Shown: in pieces, positions 62,304 through 64,000 of the stretch
How positions within the stretch are numbered: the stretch's first letter is position 1
How the letters are laid out: the number at the start of each line of letters is the position of its first letter
DNA from: Burkholderiales bacterium
GTDB lineage: Bacteria; Pseudomonadota; Gammaproteobacteria; Burkholderiales; Burkholderiaceae_C
NCBI GenBank assembly: GCA_947381415.1
Contig: CANCVB010000003.1
Coordinates: 1-64,000 of the forward strand
Reading direction: 5' to 3'
Length of the DNA: 64,000 bases
The notes under the pieces: model-generated
Seen by the model: only the letters and a program-made list of their open reading frames with translations
Database searches by the model: none
What the model was told of the DNA's origin: nothing
Program-made: the position numbers and the translations under genes

Positions 62304-64000
62304 ATGAACTTTGATGAATTGAACTTGGCCCCGGCCATTTTGAAAGCTGTGCGCGAGCAAGGCTACGACACCCCTACCCCTATCCAAGCGCAAGCCATTC
62401 CCGCTGTCCTCGCAGGCCAAGACTTGTTGGCAGGCGCGCAAACCGGCACCGGTAAAACCGCCGCCTTTACCCTGCCCATGCTGCACAAACTCAGCATGAG
62501 CCGCAGTGCCACCAACCGCTTTGGCGTGTTTGGCATCCGCGCCCTGGTGCTTACCCCCACCCGCGAACTCGCAGCCCAGGTGGAAGAGTCGGTGCGCAAT
62601 TACGGCAAGCACTTGCAACTCCAGTCCGCCGTGATCTTTGGTGGTGTGGGCATGGCCGCGCAAATCAAGGCCTTGAAAAAAGGCGTGGACATCCTGGTGG
62701 CCACTCCAGGACGTTTGCTGGACTTGCAGCAACAAGGCTTTTTGGACCTCTCCACCGTGCAAATGCTGGTGCTCGATGAAGCCGACCGCATGCTGGACAT
62801 GGGCTTCATCCATGACGTGAAAAAAGTGCTGGCTTTGGTGCCCAAGGAAAAACAAAGCCTGTTGTTCTCGGCCACCTTCAGCCAAGAGATCCGTGACTTG
62901 GCAGCGCAACTGCTGCACTCCCCGCAAAGCATTCAGGTCACGCCTGAAAACACCACGGTACAACTGATTAAGCAGGTGATTCACCCCGTGGGCCGCCAGC
63001 AAAAGAAAGCCTTGTTGGCCCACATCATCGAGACCAAACAATGGAGCCAGGTGCTGGTGTTTTGCCGCACCAAATTTGGCGCCAACCATGTGGCCGATTT
63101 CCTGAACAAACAAGGCATCACCGCCATGGCGCTGCACGGCAACAAAAGCCAAACCGCGCGTACCCAAGCCCTGTCGGGCTTCAAGAGCGGCGAGATTCGC
63201 GTCTTGGTGGCCACCGACATCGCGGCACGTGGTATCGACATTGATGATTTGCCACACGTGGTCAATTACGAAATTCCCAATATCAGCGAAGACTATGTTC
63301 ACCGCATTGGCCGCACCGGCCGCGCAGGTGCCAGCGGAGAAGCGGTCAGTTTGGTGTCCTTGGACGAGGAAGGCTTTATGCAAGAGATTGAAAAATTCAC
63401 GCGTCAAACCATCGAGGTTGAAAAGGTCGAAGGTTTTGAAGCCGCACCTGACGAACGTGCCGAACCCATCGCCATGGGTCGCCAAACCCTGTGGGGTGGC
63501 ATTGGCAAACCGCCCAGCCGCGATGTGATGGCTGCTGCCGCGCGCGCTGCACGCCAAGAAATGATGGAACGTATCCGCGAGAAAAAACCCGCGGGTGGCA
63601 GAGGCCCTGGTCAAGGACAGGGTCAAGGACAGGGTCAAGGACAGCGTGCAACCACGCCCTCTTCAGCGCCGCGCAGTGAACGCCCTCCCCGCAGCCCCAA
63701 CCCAGGACAGCCCTCGCACGCCGCGCACAACGGCGCGCCGCGCCCACAGGGTCCTCGTCGCGATCGCGAGCGTGGCCCCCGCAACCCCGCGCCTGCTGGC
63801 ATGCCGCGTGACGACTTCGAGCATCAACCCCCTTCACACCACCAAGAAGACGATTTCCAGCCGCGCGCGAACGCCCATTTGGGCACGCAAAGTGGTGTGA
63901 ACGCGTTTGGCCACAAATCGGGCGGCGGCGCTGGCCGTCAACCCGATCCCACCATGACCTCGGTTGATTTACTCAGCCGCAACAACCGTGGCGGCGGCGC
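62304..64000 (+). CDS. rhlE: DEAD-box RNA helicase RhlE, C-terminus beyond the window
   Basis: About 565 residues lie in the window with no stop before the right edge. Core motifs are complete: [14 protein letters not shown] (Q motif), [21 protein letters not shown] in [12 protein letters not shown], and HRIGRTGR. The RhlE tail is low-complexity, rich in Arg, Gly, Gln and Pro, and includes a GQ repeat from a 12-base tandem repeat. Helps ribosome assembly and RNA turnover. Divergent from ettA. The cold-shock role is inferred from family. Confidence 0.93.
   Translation, partial: MNFDELNLAPAILKAVREQGYDTPTPIQAQAIPAVLAGQDLLAGAQTGTGKTAAFTLPMLHKLSMSRSATNRFGVFGIRALVLTPTRELAAQVEESVRNYGKHLQLQSAVIFGGVGMAAQIKALKKGVDILVATPGRLLDLQQQGFLDLSTVQMLVLDEADRMLDMGFIHDVKKVLALVPKEKQSLLFSATFSQEIRDLAAQLLHSPQSIQVTPENTTVQLIKQVIHPVGRQQKKALLAHIIETKQWSQVLVFCRTKFGANHVADFLNKQGITAMALHGNKSQTARTQALSGFKSGEIRVLVATDIAARGIDIDDLPHVVNYEIPNISEDYVHRIGRTGRAGASGEAVSLVSLDEEGFMQEIEKFTRQTIEVEKVEGFEAAPDERAEPIAMGRQTLWGGIGKPPSRDVMAAAARAARQEMMERIREKKPAGGRGPGQGQGQGQGQGQRATTPSSAPRSERPPRSPNPGQPSHAAHNGAPRPQGPRRDRERGPRNPAPAGMPRDDFEHQPPSHHQEDDFQPRANAHLGTQSGVNAFGHKSGGGAGRQPDPTMTSVDLLSRNNRGGG
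63609..63656 (+). repeat. Four tandem copies of a 12-base unit in rhlE
   Basis: GGTCAAGGACAG is repeated four times exactly without spacing, encoding a Gly-Gln run in the disordered RhlE tail. Copy number is likely to vary among strains; each unit keeps the frame. Confidence 0.9.

Noticed and set aside
62286-63638. 450-codon open frame on the minus strand opposite rhlE
   Set aside because: rhlE is unmistakable on the plus strand; the antisense frame is His- and Gly-rich with no domain, typical of a shadow.
63609-63656. Short repeats as a CRISPR array
   Set aside because: The copies are 12 bases, contiguous and coding; no spacers and no cas genes.

Overview
The window reads as a chromosomal stretch of a photosynthetic betaproteobacterium of the Comamonadaceae type (Rhodoferax/Limnohabitans-like). 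This is inferred from protein character and gene order: a light-harvesting 2 operon (pucBAC) sits beside gluQ, and there is a cbb3 oxidase operon with its FNR regulator, a GTG-started mutL, and the queG-tsaE-amiC-mutL-miaA neighbourhood. Gaps are small and genes tightly packed, and no insertion sequence, phage gene, tRNA, rRNA operon or CRISPR array was seen.

Layout. 1-490: start of dnaX (minus, cut by the window edge) and the 4.5S SRP RNA. 488-4133: otnK-otnC-otnI for four-carbon acid sugar breakdown, overlapping trhO (tRNA U34 hydroxylation). 4130-7224: a DUF599 membrane protein, then a flavodoxin-like protein and a pirin facing a LysR regulator. 7254-10412: a FAD oxidoreductase convergent with the puc operon pucB-pucA-pucC plus an unannotated 29-residue membrane peptide; its promoter lies inside two PpsR/CrtJ boxes. 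10413-14633: gluQ, trmB, alaS. 14687-23150: gabD, a winged-helix regulator, scoAB, an AhpD-like protein, TetR/thioesterase/SDR, ETF-ubiquinone oxidoreductase, an isolated gcvH and a hypothetical protein. 23164-25282: aminotransferase, nth, DUF2783.

25325-31090 (minus) is a B12 uptake operon behind a cobalamin riboswitch: TonB receptor, a cytoplasmic cobalamin-binding-like protein, periplasmic binding protein, permease and ATPase. 31135-35677: zapB-like, zapA, 6S RNA, panE, an acyl-CoA synthetase, a TauE permease and a universal stress protein. 35797-46130 is a low-oxygen respiration block (TauE/SafE-like protein, hemN, fnr, ccoH-G-P-Q-O-N-S-I), with FNR boxes upstream of uspA, between hemN and fnr, and upstream of ccoI. 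46215-55252 preserves the old queG-tsaE-amiC-mutL-miaA neighbourhood with a DedA protein and a Bcr-type exporter inserted, followed by an RluA-type synthase and an SDR. 55287-64000: bacteriohemerythrin; an operon of acyl-CoA ligase, luciferase-like monooxygenase and short MetE-type methionine synthase; an HTH-receiver regulator with a palindromic operator; ettA; and rhlE cut by the right edge.

The shared theme is oxygen- and light-dependent energy metabolism: FNR controls cbb3 assembly, HemN and the stress protein, while PpsR/CrtJ would repress puc. The most unusual local signals are the Phe44-Leu45 pair in the LH2 alpha chain (the low-light B800-820 signature), the extra small peptide and attenuator-like hairpin in the puc operon, an OtnC lacking its third metal histidine, and the HTH-receiver regulator with a promoter-overlapping inverted repeat.
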